Positions 19,264-32,873 of a DNA stretch of 64,000 nucleotides are shown one piece after another (position 1 is the stretch's first letter; each line of letters opens with the position of its first letter). The notes below the pieces were generated by a model that had not been told where the DNA came from, did no database searches, and saw nothing but the letters and a program-made list of their open reading frames with translations. Origin of the DNA: Methylophilus sp. 5 (lineage in GTDB: Bacteria > Pseudomonadota > Gammaproteobacteria > Burkholderiales > Methylophilaceae); the NCBI RefSeq assembly GCF_000515275.1, contig NZ_KI911560.1, positions 2,654,024 through 2,718,023 of the forward strand, written 5' to 3'. Position numbers and translations under genes: made by a program.

Positions 19264-20181
19264 ATGAAAAAAATTCTGTTAACCGGCGTTAGTGGCCAGG
19301 TCGGCCATGCCTTGCAGCAACAACTGGCTTTAACGGCTGCACATGGTTGGCAGGTGATTGCCTGTGATCGTCAGCAACTCGATTTGACACAGCCTGAGCA
19401 GATCAGGCGCGTGGTGCGTGAGGTTAAACCAGACCTGATTATTAACCCGGCGGCTTACACGGCGGTAGATAAAGCAGAGTCTGAGCGCGAAATGGCTTAT
19501 GCCATTAATGCCACCGCGCCACACATACTGGCCGAAGAGGCTGCCAAGCTCAATGCAGCCCTGATTCACTTTTCAACTGACTATGTGTATGACGGCACCA
19601 AGTTGTCCGCGTATGTGGAAACCGACAGTGCTAACCCGGTGAGCGTCTATGGCGCCAGTAAGTTGGCCGGTGAAGAGGCGATTAGGCAAGTTGGCCTGCC
19701 GCACCTCATTTTACGTACCAGTTGGGTGTATGGTAGCTACGGCAATAATTTTCTAAAAACGATTATCCGGCTTGCGCAAGCGCGTGAGATGTTGCGCATT
19801 GTGGCTGATCAGCATGGGGCGCCAACCTCCGCTATTTCGATTGCGCAGGCAGTGACAGAATTAGTCACTGTGTGGCAGCCTGAAAGTGAGGCCCAAACAG
19901 GCGTTTATCATCTGGTTAATGCGGGGGAAACCTCATGGTTTGGGTTTGCCAGTGAGATCGTGACGCAATACCAGGCCTTGGCCACTGTGCGCGGCTGGCC
20001 AGACTTGGCGGTTAAAGAGATTCAGCCCATTGCCACGGCTGAATATCCAACGCCTGCCAAACGGCCTGCAAACTCAATCCTGTCTACTGCCAAACTTGGG
20101 CAGCATTTTGGCGTGCGTTTGCCTGAGTGGTCTGTGGCTTTAAATCAAGTGATGGCTGCGTTGTCTATTGAGGCGAGCTAA
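19264..20181 (+). CDS. rfbD: dTDP-4-dehydrorhamnose reductase
   Basis: Final step giving dTDP-L-rhamnose with NAD(P)H. 305 residues, reductive short-chain-dehydrogenase fold: GVSGQVGHAL nucleotide loop, HFSTDYVYDG, catalytic YGASKLAGE, and RTSWVYG. Last gene of the operon. Its final four bases overlap the convergent queD stop, so the two transcripts must run over one another; no terminator hairpin lies between. Confidence 0.95.
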   Translation: MKKILLTGVSGQVGHALQQQLALTAAHGWQVIACDRQQLDLTQPEQIRRVVREVKPDLIINPAAYTAVDKAESEREMAYAINATAPHILAEEAAKLNAALIHFSTDYVYDGTKLSAYVETDSANPVSVYGASKLAGEEAIRQVGLPHLILRTSWVYGSYGNNFLKTIIRLAQAREMLRIVADQHGAPTSAISIAQAVTELVTVWQPESEAQTGVYHLVNAGETSWFGFASEIVTQYQALATVRGWPDLAVKEIQPIATAEYPTPAKRPANSILSTAKLGQHFGVRLPEWSVALNQVMAALSIEAS

Positions 20182-20624
20182 AGCTGGTCAAACGCATCTG
20201 TCCAGCTGTTTGGCGTTTCATACAGCCTGACTTTTACCAGCTTGAGATGATTGCCAAAGCTGTCTGTATATTGTGCCTTAAGCAATTTAAATGCTTGTGC
20301 CGCCATATTTTCTGCCGTTGGAATCGTTGGAAAAATCACCGTTTTGTGATTGGGCAAACTGTTTAAAAAGTCTAAAACAGCGCCATCTCCCTGATAGACC
20401 AGAAAGGCATGGTCCCAGCGATCAACAATGGTTTCACGGGCAATGCGCTTAACATCGGCAAAGTCCATCACCATTCCGTTTTCTGAAGCGTGTTCAGCGT
20501 GAATAATGTCGCCCGAGAGCGTAATCTCTATGGCGTAACGATGGCCATGCAAATTGCGGCATTGGCTTTTATGATCAGGAATACGATGTCCGGCATCGAA
20601 CTCCAAGCGTGTAGTAATTTCCAT
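20178..20624 (-). CDS. queD: 6-carboxy-5,6,7,8-tetrahydropterin synthase QueD
   Basis: Converts 7,8-dihydroneopterin triphosphate to 6-carboxytetrahydropterin, an early step of queuosine (tRNA wobble base) synthesis. 148 residues. Zinc ligands His13, His26 and His28 (CRNLHGH motif), catalytic Cys22, plus later WDHAFLVY and PTAENMA motifs with the conserved Glu. A related PTPS-fold function (folate, biopterin) is possible in principle, but the CxxxHGH pattern fits QueD. queF, a later step, is encoded 2.2 kb away. Confidence 0.92.
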   Translation of the reverse strand: MEITTRLEFDAGHRIPDHKSQCRNLHGHRYAIEITLSGDIIHAEHASENGMVMDFADVKRIARETIVDRWDHAFLVYQGDGAVLDFLNSLPNHKTVIFPTIPTAENMAAQAFKLLKAQYTDSFGNHLKLVKVRLYETPNSWTDAFDQL

Positions 20625-20689
20625 CCCGATATTATATCAGGCAACCGTATATCAGTAACCATGGCGCACACAGTGTGTGGTGAGTGCAT

Positions 20690-20706
20690 CAGGCTGGTTC
20701 AGCCTG
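20690..20706. repeat. Short inverted repeat between queD and the small acidic gene
   Basis: CAGGCTG / CAGCCTG with a 3-base loop, 23 bases beyond the stop of the 57-residue gene on the minus strand. There is no T-tract, so at best a weak terminator or processing site. Confidence 0.35.
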
Positions 20707-20729
20707 CGGTATGACAGCAGTCGCGCAGA

Positions 20730-20903
20730 TTAATACAAGTCGTCGATATTCATCAACACATCTTCGTCAGCAGAGTAGTGCTTGTGGCTTTTCTCATAGC
20801 TGCCATAGCTGGATTCGAAATCATCGACTTCATCACCGGCAAAATCTTCCAGCATTTGATCAATTTTTTTAAATTTGTCGGTTGGCGTTGCTTTTTGTAA
20901 CAT
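20730..20903 (-). CDS. Small acidic hypothetical protein (57 aa)
   Basis: Below the usual length cut-off but well supported. ATG at 20903 is preceded by GGAG at a 6-base spacing. The sequence starts MLQKATPTDKFKKID, has an acidic middle (EDFAGDEVDDFESS), a tyrosine/serine-rich part (SYGSYEKSHKHYS) and ends NIDDLY. No membrane segment, cysteine or known domain is recognised. A promoter-like pair lies upstream on the same strand. It could be a small cytoplasmic regulatory or adaptor protein; function unknown. Confidence 0.65.
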   Translation of the reverse strand: MLQKATPTDKFKKIDQMLEDFAGDEVDDFESSYGSYEKSHKHYSADEDVLMNIDDLY

Positions 20904-20959
20904 GGTGGTCTCCCATTACATCGTTAATTTACTCAAACATGTCAGTCCTTAATGTTCTT

Positions 20960-20988
20960 AACATAAGCATTAGCATAGACTATGCCAA
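20960..20988 (-). promoter_or_regulatory. Possible sigma-70 promoter of the small acidic gene
   Basis: On the minus strand: TTGGCA (20988-20983), 17-base spacer, TATGTT (20965-20960). The -10 is imperfect. Confidence 0.4.
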
Positions 20989-21125
20989 TCATGCTTTTTG
21001 TTTCTTACAATTAGATTAACGGCAACTATTAAAAAAAGTAAAATATGCGCCATTCATGCAGAACAATCAAGCTAACTGACTGTCTGTAAAGGCATAACAT
21101 AAACATAAGTTTCAGGAGAGATGCA

Positions 21126-21656
21126 ATGCGAGGTGTGATATTCATGTTATTAAGCTTAGGCGGCTATTCATTGGCGCAGGCTGACTGTTTACCTTTATAT
21201 CAACACCAATTTAAAACCTTACAGGGGCAAACTGTCGATTTTTGTCAATTTCAGGACAAACCTATCCTCATTGTCAACACTGCCAGCAAATGCGGCTTTA
21301 CGCCCCAGTTTGAAGCGCTGGAAGCGCTATATGAGCAATATAAAGACAAGGGCCTGGTCGTGATTGGTTTTCCGTCCAATGACTTCAGGCAAGAGCCTGG
21401 CAATAACAAGCAGATTGGTGATTTCTGCAAACTGACGTATTCCGTCAAGTTTCCGATGGTTGAAAAATCCAGCGTGGCCGGCAGTGCTGCCAATCCGTTG
21501 TATCAGCAGCTGATCAAACAAACCGGCCAAGCGCCGCAATGGAACTTTTATAAGTATGTCATCCTGCCTGGTGGTCAAAAAGTCTATTCATTTAATAGCA
21601 TGACGCGGCCCGAGAGCGAAGACATCATGGGCAAAATCAAACCTTACCTCAAATAA
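21126..21656 (+). CDS. Periplasmic glutathione peroxidase-family protein
   Basis: 176 residues: a signal peptide (about residues 1-19, ending SLAQA-DC) followed by a glutathione-peroxidase/thioredoxin fold. Active-site cysteine is Cys56 in NTASKCGFTPQFEAL, with the glutamine in SNDFRQEPGNN and the tryptophan in WNFYKY completing the catalytic triad or tetrad of this family. A cysteine, not selenocysteine, is encoded. The exported location is less common than the cytoplasmic BtuE type. Reduces peroxides with a thiol donor that cannot be told from sequence. A start at 21126 follows an AGGAGAG site. Confidence 0.88.
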   Translation: MRGVIFMLLSLGGYSLAQADCLPLYQHQFKTLQGQTVDFCQFQDKPILIVNTASKCGFTPQFEALEALYEQYKDKGLVVIGFPSNDFRQEPGNNKQIGDFCKLTYSVKFPMVEKSSVAGSAANPLYQQLIKQTGQAPQWNFYKYVILPGGQKVYSFNSMTRPESEDIMGKIKPYLK

Positions 21657-21755
21657 AATTGTATTCGTTGCCATGGTTGCCGGCTAAAGAGGGCAGCAGG
21701 CATTTATTAAAAACAAAACGATATGAAGTTTTTTCAATATTTATGGTGAAAGCCG

Positions 21756-21784
21756 TTGACAAGACTTCAAGCCATCATTAATAT
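21756..21784 (+). promoter_or_regulatory. Sigma-70 promoter of tRNA-Ala
   Basis: TTGACA (21756-21761), 17-base spacer, TAATAT (21779-21784), 53 bases before the tRNA. Confidence 0.72.
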
Positions 21785-21837
21785 GGCGCCTTCTTTGAAT
21801 TGCACTGCAAAACGAAGAGCGGCATTACCAGAGATTC

Positions 21838-21913
<76 letters not shown>

Positions 21914-21950
21914 AGTGATTGAAAATATTGAATTTTTTGTTAAATAAATA

Positions 21951-21978
21951 TTTAAATTATTTGAAAAACTGGTATAAT
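21951..21978 (+). promoter_or_regulatory. Promoter of tRNA-Glu
   Basis: Perfect TATAAT (21973-21978), with a poor -35 candidate TTTAAA (21951-21956) at 16 bases, in AT-rich DNA. Confidence 0.5.
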
Positions 21979-22001
21979 GCGCAGGTTGTTAAATTTCTTA
22001 G

Positions 22002-22077
22002 GTCCCCATCGTCTAGAGGCCTAGGACACCTCCCTTTCACGGAGGCGACCGGGGTTCGAATCCCCGTGGGGACGCCA
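22002..22077 (+). tRNA. tRNA-Glu (anticodon UUC)
   Basis: 76-base cloverleaf. Acceptor GTCCCCA pairs with TGGGGAC, anticodon loop CTTTCAC (anticodon TTC), encoded CCA. Confidence 0.97.
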
Positions 22078-22127
22078 AATCCACTTAAGTGGTTGAATCA
22101 TGGCAGGAGTAATGATTCATATATATG

Positions 22128-22170
22128 AAACCTCACATGTGACAGATAACTGTTACATGTGAGGTTTTTT
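22128..22170 (+). terminator. Intrinsic terminator of tRNA-Glu
   Basis: A 17-bp stem (arms starting AACCTCACATGT and ending ACATGTGAGGTT, one G-U pair), 4-base loop, then a T-run. Very strong. Confidence 0.92.
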
Positions 22171-22367
22171 CATTGGTGCAATACACCCATGCCAAATTCA
22201 AATGATTGCACGCATAGCATCCGTTATTGTGAGCTGCAGAGTCTCTTTAGTTTTTTGTGTTGAAGTGCTAGGGTTGAATTAAGGCACCTTCGCAACATGC
22301 CTTGCCTTTTAAACCCAATAAAAGCAAGTTAGGCATTGCAGCTAATGTAGCCATTTGCCAGTGCAAT
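22171..22367. other. Intergenic spacer between tRNA-Glu and queF
   Basis: About 200 bases lying between two terminators that face each other. I see no gene, promoter or repeat in it. Confidence 0.5.
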
Positions 22368-22395
22368 AAAAAACCCGGCCTGGCCGGGTTTTTTT
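22368..22395 (-). terminator. Intrinsic terminator of queF
   Basis: AAACCCGGCC / GGCCGGGTTT with flanking A- and T-runs on the two sides, so it is bidirectional in form. It sits 14 bases beyond the queF stop. Confidence 0.88.
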
Positions 22396-22409
22396 ATTTC
22401 TGTGTACGC

Positions 22410-22856
22410 TTATCCGCGGATATTACTTTGCGCAGAAAATTGCGATAACTCTACATAGGGCTGTGGCTGCCAGCCTGCGGCGCGGTGTTCTGCCACGACG
22501 TTGGTAAAGATACCGCCGCGCACATAAAACTTGGCGGTGACGCGCATAAATTTCGGATCAATGGCGCTGACCAGGTCGTCGAGAATCTGGTTGGTGACGG
22601 CTTCATGAAAACAGCCTTCGTCGCGGAATGACCACATATACAGTTTTAGGCTTTTTAATTCCACGCACAATTTGTTGGGAATATAGTCGAGGTAAATCAC
22701 CGCAAAGTCAGGCTGGCCAGTTTTCGGGCACAGGCAGGTGAACTCTGGAATTTCCATATGAATATGGAAATCACGGCTTGGATTCGGGTTGTCAAAAGTT
22801 TCCAGTGTCTTCACTGGTTGGGTAGTTGGTTTGCCACCGAGTAAATGTTCGCTCAT
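22410..22856 (-). CDS. queF: NADPH-dependent 7-cyano-7-deazaguanine reductase QueF (short type)
   Basis: Reduces the nitrile of preQ0 to the amine preQ1 in queuosine synthesis. 148 residues from the ATG at 22856; the reading frame extends further upstream, but those residues are not family-like and overlap the divergent smc start. Active-site cysteine Cys43 in [11 protein letters not shown], followed by the QueF signature [10 protein letters not shown] and EGCFHEA. The small single-domain (YkvM-like) type. Divergent from smc with a 90-base shared upstream region. Confidence 0.94.
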   Translation of the reverse strand: MSEHLLGGKPTTQPVKTLETFDNPNPSRDFHIHMEIPEFTCLCPKTGQPDFAVIYLDYIPNKLCVELKSLKLYMWSFRDEGCFHEAVTNQILDDLVSAIDPKFMRVTAKFYVRGGIFTNVVAEHRAAGWQPQPYVELSQFSAQSNIRG

Positions 22857-22946
22857 TGCACTCACGTTTCTTGGTTGTTTCTTGATAAAAATGGGTATTA
22901 TAACGCTTAAGCTACTATTCAAATTCTTATAAGCGTTTTTCTTACT

Positions 22947-25900
22947 TTGCGTCTGACACATTTAAAACTTGCGGGGTTCAAGTCTTTTGTTGATCCGACC
23001 ACCATACACCTGCATGGGCAACGTGTGGGCGTGGTTGGGCCTAATGGCTGTGGCAAATCGAATGTCATGGAATCGGTGCGTTGGGTGCTGGGGGAGTCAT
23101 CCGCCAAGGAAATGCGTGCCGACGCCATGGATGCCGTTATTTTTAACGGCTCTGCCAATCGCAAACCGATCTCACGTGCCAGTGTTGAGCTGATTTTTGA
23201 TAACAGCCTGGGCGGCGCGAATGGCGAGTGGAGCCAGTACGCCGAAATTGCCGTGAAGCGGGTGATTGAGCGCGACAAGGGCTCGACTTATTACATCAAT
23301 AATATGGCTGTGCGCCGCCGCGATGTGGCAGATTTATTTTTGGGCACCGGTTTGGGTGGCCGCGCCTATGCCATTATCGGCCAAAACACCATTTCACGTA
23401 TTGTAGAGGCAAGGCCGGAAGAGTTGCGCGTGTTTCTGGAAGAAGCGGCCGGCATCAGCAAATATAAAGAACGCAGGCGCGAGACCGAGCTACGGCTGCG
23501 CGATACGCGCGAAAATCTTGAGCGGGTAGAAGATATTTCGCGTGAAATGAACAAGCACATTATTAAGCTGGAAGCGCAAGCCGTGGTCACGCAACAGTTT
23601 CATGCGCTGCAGCAAGCACATAAATTAGCCGACGCGCAATGCTGGTGGCTGCGTAAACGTGATGCTGTGCTCGAGCATGAGGCTGCTTCGCAAGCCGTTG
23701 AGCAGGCGGTGAATGCGCTGGAAGCACAAATGGCGAGTTTACGTCATCACGAGTTGCAACTTGAGCAGTCACGGCAGCAACATCAGCAAACCTCTAGCCA
23801 GTTGCATACGGCACAGGCGGCATTTTACGAGGCAAACGCCCAGGTTTCTACCCTTGGTTTACAGGTGAAGCAGTCTGAAGAGGGGCGCGATCGTTTGTTG
23901 CAAGAACAGCATCAGTTGTTGCGGCAGATGGAGCATAGAGCCCAGCAACAGCAGCAGTTAAAAACACAATTGGCAGAAAAAACCACCGCGTTGGGCAGCG
24001 CTGAAAGTGCGGTTGCGCAGCATGCGCTGCAGTTACAAACCATGCAGCAAGGCTTGCCTGAGCAGGCTAGCCAATTGCAGGCCATCCAGCAAGCCGCCAA
24101 TCAAGCGCAATTTGCTGTCCAGCAAAGCCGCCAGCACATGCAGCTGGAACAAAACAATATCAATTTTATTGAGCGCAATCTGGCCGAGGTCGCACAGCGC
24201 TTGCAGCAATTGCAAAACGAGCTGCGGCAGTGGGCATTGCCAGACATGCAGGCATTGGGCGCGTATCAGCAACAGCTTGTTGAGCAACAGGCAGCTATGC
24301 AGCACGAAGAGCTGCAACTGACGCAGCATCGGGCAGAGGAAAGCACGCAGCAACAAGCTTTACAGCAGGCGCGCACTCGCTGGCAGCAGGCGCAACGGGC
24401 TTTGCATCAGTTAGAGGCTGAAATTCAGTCGCTGCACAAGTTGCAGCAAAGCATCAAGCAAGATCAGCAATTAGGGCCGTGGCTGCAAAAAACAGGCATG
24501 CAATCGGCACCGCGCTTGTGGCAAGCCATACAGGTGGATAGCCAGTGGCAACCGGCTTTAGAAGTGTTTCTTGGCCACAAGTTAAATGCTTTGTTGCCCG
24601 AAAACCTGGCTGACTGGTCGCAATTGCCGCATCCGCAGGCCGCTTTAGCCGTCGCCCAGGCCGCGGTAGCTACCGAGACCTTGCCAGCACAATGGCATGG
24701 CTTGCCTAGCCTGTATAGTTTGTTGACGATTAAACAAGCAGAAGCGGCCGCTGCTTTGCAGCACTGGCTGGCCGGGGTTTATGTGCTGGAGGATGTGCAG
24801 CAGCTTTCGCATTATCAGGTGCACTTGCCAGCGGGTGTGAGTTTGCTGACCCAAACGGGTGATGTTTACCAGCGTTATAGCGCCGTTTTTTACGGCCGTC
24901 AAAATCAAATGCAAGGTGTGCTCGAGCGGCAACAGCAATTGGATCACTTACACGCTGGTTTAAGTGACTTACAGCAAGAGGTTAACGCCGCACAGCAGCA
25001 AGTGCAATCGCTGGAGGCCGGTTTGCAAACCGTACGTCAGCAACAACAGCAAGCTCACCAGCAGATTAAACAATTTACCGGTAGCATGCATGAGGCGCAA
25101 ATGCAGGTATCACGCCTACAACAAGCGCATGACAATGCGTTGCGTCGCCAAGAGGCGTTACAGCAAGATGTTGCACAGGCTGAAAGTCGCCAAGCGGGTT
25201 TAAATGCAGAAATCGCCCAAGCACAAGCCAGTATGGCGGGCCATCAATCGCAATTTGCAGGCTTGGAGCAAACGGCGCGCGACACGCAGGCGCAAAAACA
25301 ACAAGCCGAACAAGCTTATTTCAATTTGCGCGACACCGTACAACAAGCCGAAAAAGCGCATCAGTCACAAGTGTTTGAGCATACGTTACTCAATAATGCC
25401 GTTAGCGATTTACAGCAGCGCTTAACCAATAACGAGCAAGAGACTCAAAATTTACAGCATCACCTGGTCGAGACCGAGCAGGCGCTGGCGATTAGCAATA
25501 TGGAGGCGCTCAAAGCGAATCTGGCGCATGCGTTGACGCGGCAGCACGACTGCGAGCAAGCGCTGGCGCAAGTGCGTCATCAAGTCGCTGAGCAAGAAAA
25601 CACCTTGCAGGCACAAGAGCGCCACCGCTTGCAGATTGAGCAACAACTGCATCCACTCAGGGATGCGGTTGAGCAGCGACGCCTCAAGCAGCAAGCGTGC
25701 CGTTTGCAGGTTGAGCAGTGTCAGTCAGCGCTGGCAGAGACCGGGCTGGATGATGCCTTGATACAGCATGGCCTCAATATGGATAGTCAAGTAGAGGCGC
25801 TAGCGCAAACGACACAAAAATTGCAGCAACAGATACAGCAATTAGGCGCGGTCAATATGGCGGCGATTGAAGAATTGTCGGTTGAAAAAGAGCGTAAAGG

Positions 25901-26456
25901 CTATCTGGATAGCCAACTTAACGATTTACTCACTGCGAGTGAGACGCTGGAAGAGGCGATCCAGAAAATAGACCGCGAAACGCGTGGCAAGCTACGGGCA
26001 ACGTTTGATGAGGCCAACCGCAATTTTGGTGAGTTGTTTCAAACCTTGTTTAATGGCGGTAATGCCAAGCTCGAGTTGCTGGGGGATGAGATTCTGGATA
26101 CCGGCGTGCAGGTCTTTGCGCAGCCGCCAGGCAAAAAAAACACCACGATACAGTTGCTCTCCGGTGGTGAAAAAGCACTGACAGCAATGGCACTGGTGTT
26201 TGCCTTGTTTAGATTAAATCCGGCGCCATTTTGCCTGATGGATGAAGTGGATGCGCCGCTGGATGACAGCAATACTGAGCGTTTTTGCCAGCTGGTGCGC
26301 GTGATGTCAGAAAAAACCCAGTTTCTGTTTGTGTCGCACAACAAAATTACCATGGAGATGTCTCAACAGTTAATTGGCGTCACGATGCAAGAGTCGGGCG
26401 TGTCGCGTATTGTGGATGTCGATATCGACGAGGCGATACGCATGCATGCGGCTTAA
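22947..26456 (+). CDS. smc: Chromosome segregation protein SMC
   Basis: ATPase that condenses and organises the chromosome, normally with ScpA and ScpB. 1169 residues. Walker [10 protein letters not shown] at residues 31-39, long glutamine-rich coiled coils, a central hinge (about residues 510-650, from LGPWLQKTG), second coiled coil, then signature [14 protein letters not shown] and Walker [13 protein letters not shown]. Translation starts at a TTG in the only position that gives the family N-terminus ([14 protein letters not shown]); no good ribosome binding site is visible, so the protein may be made at low level. First gene of the smc-zipA-ligA cluster. Confidence 0.95.
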   Translation: MRLTHLKLAGFKSFVDPTTIHLHGQRVGVVGPNGCGKSNVMESVRWVLGESSAKEMRADAMDAVIFNGSANRKPISRASVELIFDNSLGGANGEWSQYAEIAVKRVIERDKGSTYYINNMAVRRRDVADLFLGTGLGGRAYAIIGQNTISRIVEARPEELRVFLEEAAGISKYKERRRETELRLRDTRENLERVEDISREMNKHIIKLEAQAVVTQQFHALQQAHKLADAQCWWLRKRDAVLEHEAASQAVEQAVNALEAQMASLRHHELQLEQSRQQHQQTSSQLHTAQAAFYEANAQVSTLGLQVKQSEEGRDRLLQEQHQLLRQMEHRAQQQQQLKTQLAEKTTALGSAESAVAQHALQLQTMQQGLPEQASQLQAIQQAANQAQFAVQQSRQHMQLEQNNINFIERNLAEVAQRLQQLQNELRQWALPDMQALGAYQQQLVEQQAAMQHEELQLTQHRAEESTQQQALQQARTRWQQAQRALHQLEAEIQSLHKLQQSIKQDQQLGPWLQKTGMQSAPRLWQAIQVDSQWQPALEVFLGHKLNALLPENLADWSQLPHPQAALAVAQAAVATETLPAQWHGLPSLYSLLTIKQAEAAAALQHWLAGVYVLEDVQQLSHYQVHLPAGVSLLTQTGDVYQRYSAVFYGRQNQMQGVLERQQQLDHLHAGLSDLQQEVNAAQQQVQSLEAGLQTVRQQQQQAHQQIKQFTGSMHEAQMQVSRLQQAHDNALRRQEALQQDVAQAESRQAGLNAEIAQAQASMAGHQSQFAGLEQTARDTQAQKQQAEQAYFNLRDTVQQAEKAHQSQVFEHTLLNNAVSDLQQRLTNNEQETQNLQHHLVETEQALAISNMEALKANLAHALTRQHDCEQALAQVRHQVAEQENTLQAQERHRLQIEQQLHPLRDAVEQRRLKQQACRLQVEQCQSALAETGLDDALIQHGLNMDSQVEALAQTTQKLQQQIQQLGAVNMAAIEELSVEKERKGYLDSQLNDLLTASETLEEAIQKIDRETRGKLRATFDEANRNFGELFQTLFNGGNAKLELLGDEILDTGVQVFAQPPGKKNTTIQLLSGGEKALTAMALVFALFRLNPAPFCLMDEVDAPLDDSNTERFCQLVRVMSEKTQFLFVSHNKITMEMSQQLIGVTMQESGVSRIVDVDIDEAIRMHAA

Positions 26457-26508
26457 TGCCAGTTTTGCTGTATTATTATGCAAGCGTTATTAAGGATTGT
26501 AAGGTCAC

Positions 26509-30112
<3,604 letters not shown>

Positions 30113-30113
30113 A

Positions 30114-30992
30114 ATGAATTTAAAAATTACTTTAATAGTTGCGATTAATTTATTGATTATTAATGAGTCTATGGCTAAAGATGCGGCATTGGAGACTTGT
30201 GATGCAGCTGTGCGCAACCGCCAATATACACAAGCGATACAGGTGGCTGACAAACACGCCAATCAGGCTGAGTTCTGGTTGTGTAAGGGGCGTGCACAGT
30301 CTGGTTTAGCGCAAAATGCCGCCGCGCAGCAAAGCTTTAAGCAGGCCATTAGCTTGAAACCGGAAGGCTTGGACTTGATCTCTGCCCATATGTTGTTAGG
30401 CAATGCCCAGCTTGAAGCCAAAGTGCATGACGCTGCGCTAGAAAGCTACCAGCAAGCGCTCAAGTTTAGCGAGCAGCAAAACATGCGCCGTTACACACGC
30501 GTTGCACATAACCTGATCGGCGAAGCCTATTTTGACATCGGTCAATATGAAAATGCGCTCAAAGCGTTTGAAGCAGGCGAAAAACTCGCCATGAATGACG
30601 ACGAGCGCGCGGATAGTTGCATCCATGAAGCCATGGCTTACCAGCAACTGCAGCAAGCTGACAAAGCGATTGAATATCAGCTCAAAGGCGTCATGATGCT
30701 GCGCAAGTCAGGTACACCTGACCAGTATGCAGACGCCAGCCTGACACTTGGCAAGTTATTTTCTGAGAAAAAGGATTACGTCAGTGCCGACAAAACCTAT
30801 CAGCGCCTGATGGAGTACGCGCATGACAATGGCGGTGAATTCTACGAAGCCAAAACTGCCATTTACTGGGCAGAAAACAAACGCGCGCAAGGCGATGTAA
30901 CCGCCGCAAACCAATTGATTCAACAAGCTGAAACGATCGCGGCCAAGTTGAAAGATGCTGAATTGGATGCGTTGCTGGCGAAAGCGAAATAA
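30114..30992 (+). CDS. Periplasmic tetratricopeptide (TPR) repeat protein
   Basis: 292 residues. The N-terminal 21 residues form a signal peptide (ITLIVAINLLIINESMAKD). The mature part is about six TPR-type helical pairs, for example ALESYQQALKF and NALKAFEAGEKLA, with spacing of about 34-40 residues. TPR proteins scaffold protein complexes; no catalytic motif is present and no partner can be named. It follows ligA with a one-base gap, so it is almost certainly the last gene of the smc-zipA-ligA transcript. Confidence 0.8.
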   Translation: MNLKITLIVAINLLIINESMAKDAALETCDAAVRNRQYTQAIQVADKHANQAEFWLCKGRAQSGLAQNAAAQQSFKQAISLKPEGLDLISAHMLLGNAQLEAKVHDAALESYQQALKFSEQQNMRRYTRVAHNLIGEAYFDIGQYENALKAFEAGEKLAMNDDERADSCIHEAMAYQQLQQADKAIEYQLKGVMMLRKSGTPDQYADASLTLGKLFSEKKDYVSADKTYQRLMEYAHDNGGEFYEAKTAIYWAENKRAQGDVTAANQLIQQAETIAAKLKDAELDALLAKAK

Positions 30993-31149
30993 TTTAGGCA
31001 CAAAAATCAAAGTCGTTATTTCAGCATATTTCTTATAAAAAATAGCTGATATGCACTAGTCTGCGTGTCACTCGACATCGTCATTAAAATGCTCTAGCAT
31101 TGCGCCCACATCAATTTAATTAATGCATATATATCAGGGGAGACTTTCA

Positions 31150-31743
31150 ATGAAATCAATCGCAATCAAAGCGATCGCTATGAAAAGCATGGTAGGCGCG
31201 GCGTTGTCTGCATGCATGCTGGCAGGTACAGGCATGGCACAGGCTGCCACATACAACTTTAATTTCCCAAGCTACAGTTCCAATGTGGTGAGTTCTGTCG
31301 GTGCTCTGTCTGCAACAGATATCGGCTATTTCTGGTCTGTTTCACATGGTGATCAAGTGAGTGAAACGTTTAGCGGGTCAGGCCTGTTTGGCGCAACGAG
31401 TTTGGACCTGGAGTTGAATATCACTCAGAATGTATTGTCACAAGGCGCGTCAGTGGATTGGGATGTGCTGGTCAATGGTGTGGATGTTGGTGATTGGACC
31501 TGGACGAGCACCAGCGGTACCGGCATGACATACCTGAGCTATACCTTTGCAGCAATCTCTGGCGAATTCAATTCGCTGGCACTGATTGTGAAAAATGAAG
31601 TGCCTGCTGGTCTGGGCTCTATTGCATTAGGCCTTAATACCGAGGCGACTGTGAGCAACAGCGTGGTGCCTGAACCAGATACCTTAGGCTTTTTGCTGGC
31701 AGGCCTGGCGGTCATTTCTTTAGTTCAACGCAAACGTGCTTAA
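31150..31743 (+). CDS. PEP-CTERM sorting domain protein
   Basis: 197 residues. Signal peptide (about residues 10-32, ending MAQAATYNF), a beta-rich body of unknown function rich in Ser, Gly and Thr, and a C-terminal PEP-CTERM signal: VPEPDTLGF, a hydrophobic segment and a basic end (QRKRA). Such proteins are cleaved and anchored by an EpsH-type exosortase and are linked to exopolysaccharide surfaces. I chose the ATG at 31150, which follows GGGGAG with proper spacing, over an upstream in-frame ATG. No exosortase or EPS gene lies in the window. Confidence 0.85.
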   Translation: MKSIAIKAIAMKSMVGAALSACMLAGTGMAQAATYNFNFPSYSSNVVSSVGALSATDIGYFWSVSHGDQVSETFSGSGLFGATSLDLELNITQNVLSQGASVDWDVLVNGVDVGDWTWTSTSGTGMTYLSYTFAAISGEFNSLALIVKNEVPAGLGSIALGLNTEATVSNSVVPEPDTLGFLLAGLAVISLVQRKRA

Positions 31744-31766
31744 CTAGATTACGAATTAAGCTCTGT

Positions 31767-31798
31767 CAAAAGGCGCCTGGTGCGCCTTTTGTGTTTTT
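31767..31798 (+). terminator. Intrinsic terminator of the PEP-CTERM gene
   Basis: CAAAAGGCGC / GCGCCTTTTG, 5-base loop, with a T-run a few bases later. Confidence 0.75.
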
Positions 31799-31924
31799 GG
31801 AGGTCAGCTTTATCGTCCCTAACGCTTAACTTGCAAAAGATTTACCTTTTCGCTGGAATCCCCTGTAAGGTTTTCCTGTCATATGCGACAAATAGGCATA
31901 CATCATCACTTGACTGGAAACTCT

Positions 31925-32872
31925 ATGCTACTCGATAACAATCGCCGTAATCCTAGCGGTATTTTGCCCTCTGAGATCACGCCACAAGCCATATTTGAGC
32001 AACGCCGCACGGTGCTGAAAGCGGCAGGTGCCGCTGCCGCCAGCCTATGGTTGCCATCACAGGTGCAGGCAGCGCAAATGCTAGACTTTCAAAAGACTGC
32101 GTATGGCAAAGAGGAGAAACTGACCAGCTTTGAGGATGTGACCAGTTATAACAATTATTACGAGTTTGGCACTGGCAAGGAGGATCCGGCACGAGAGGCG
32201 GTGTTGTTTAAACCCACACCGTGGACGATCAAGATTGAAGGCGCGGTTAAGCAAAACAAAACCATCAGCATTGAGCAGTTGATGAAACTCGCCCCTCTAG
32301 AAGAGCGTATTTACCGCATGCGCTGTGTCGAGGGCTGGTCTATGGTGATTCCGTGGGTAGGGTTGCCATTGAAGGCGCTGATTGATTGGGCGCAGCCAAC
32401 GGGAAATGCCAAATATATTGAGTTTATCTCTTACAACGATCCGCGTCATATGCCGGGTGCCCGTATGCCAGTGCTGGATTGGCCTTATATTGAGGGGCTG
32501 CGCATGGATGAAGCCATGCAGCCATTGACGATACTGGCGGTGGGCTTGTATGGCAAGGTGCTGCCTAACCAGAATGGTGCGCCTGTGCGTTTGGTGGTGC
32601 CATGGAAATATGGGTTTAAAGGTGCCAAGGCGATTAGTACAATCCGTTTTGTAGAACACATGCCGCATACCAGCTGGATGAAAGCCAGTGCGCGTGAGTA
32701 TGGCTTTTATGCCAATGTGAATCCGGCGGTGGATCATCCGCGCTGGACGCAGTCCTCAGAAAAACGTATCGGGTCTGGTTTGTTTGCCGGACGTATTAAA
32801 ACCAAAATGTTTAATGGCTATGATGAAGTAGGGCAGTTATATGCAGGCATGGATTTACAGAAAAACTTCTAA
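31925..32872 (+). CDS. msrP: Protein-methionine-sulfoxide reductase catalytic subunit MsrP
   Basis: Periplasmic molybdopterin enzyme that repairs oxidised methionines in envelope proteins. 315 residues. Tat signal with twin arginines (EQRRTVLKAAG), sulfite-oxidase fold, molybdenum ligand Cys134 in MRCVEGWSM, and the family motifs PWKYGFKGAK and WMKASAREYGFY. The start at 31925 places the twin-Arg about 27 residues in, as in other MsrP proteins; an upstream in-frame ATG adds 14 residues. It precedes msrQ by one base. Confidence 0.95.
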   Translation: MLLDNNRRNPSGILPSEITPQAIFEQRRTVLKAAGAAAASLWLPSQVQAAQMLDFQKTAYGKEEKLTSFEDVTSYNNYYEFGTGKEDPAREAVLFKPTPWTIKIEGAVKQNKTISIEQLMKLAPLEERIYRMRCVEGWSMVIPWVGLPLKALIDWAQPTGNAKYIEFISYNDPRHMPGARMPVLDWPYIEGLRMDEAMQPLTILAVGLYGKVLPNQNGAPVRLVVPWKYGFKGAKAISTIRFVEHMPHTSWMKASAREYGFYANVNPAVDHPRWTQSSEKRIGSGLFAGRIKTKMFNGYDEVGQLYAGMDLQKNF

Positions 32873-32873
32873 C

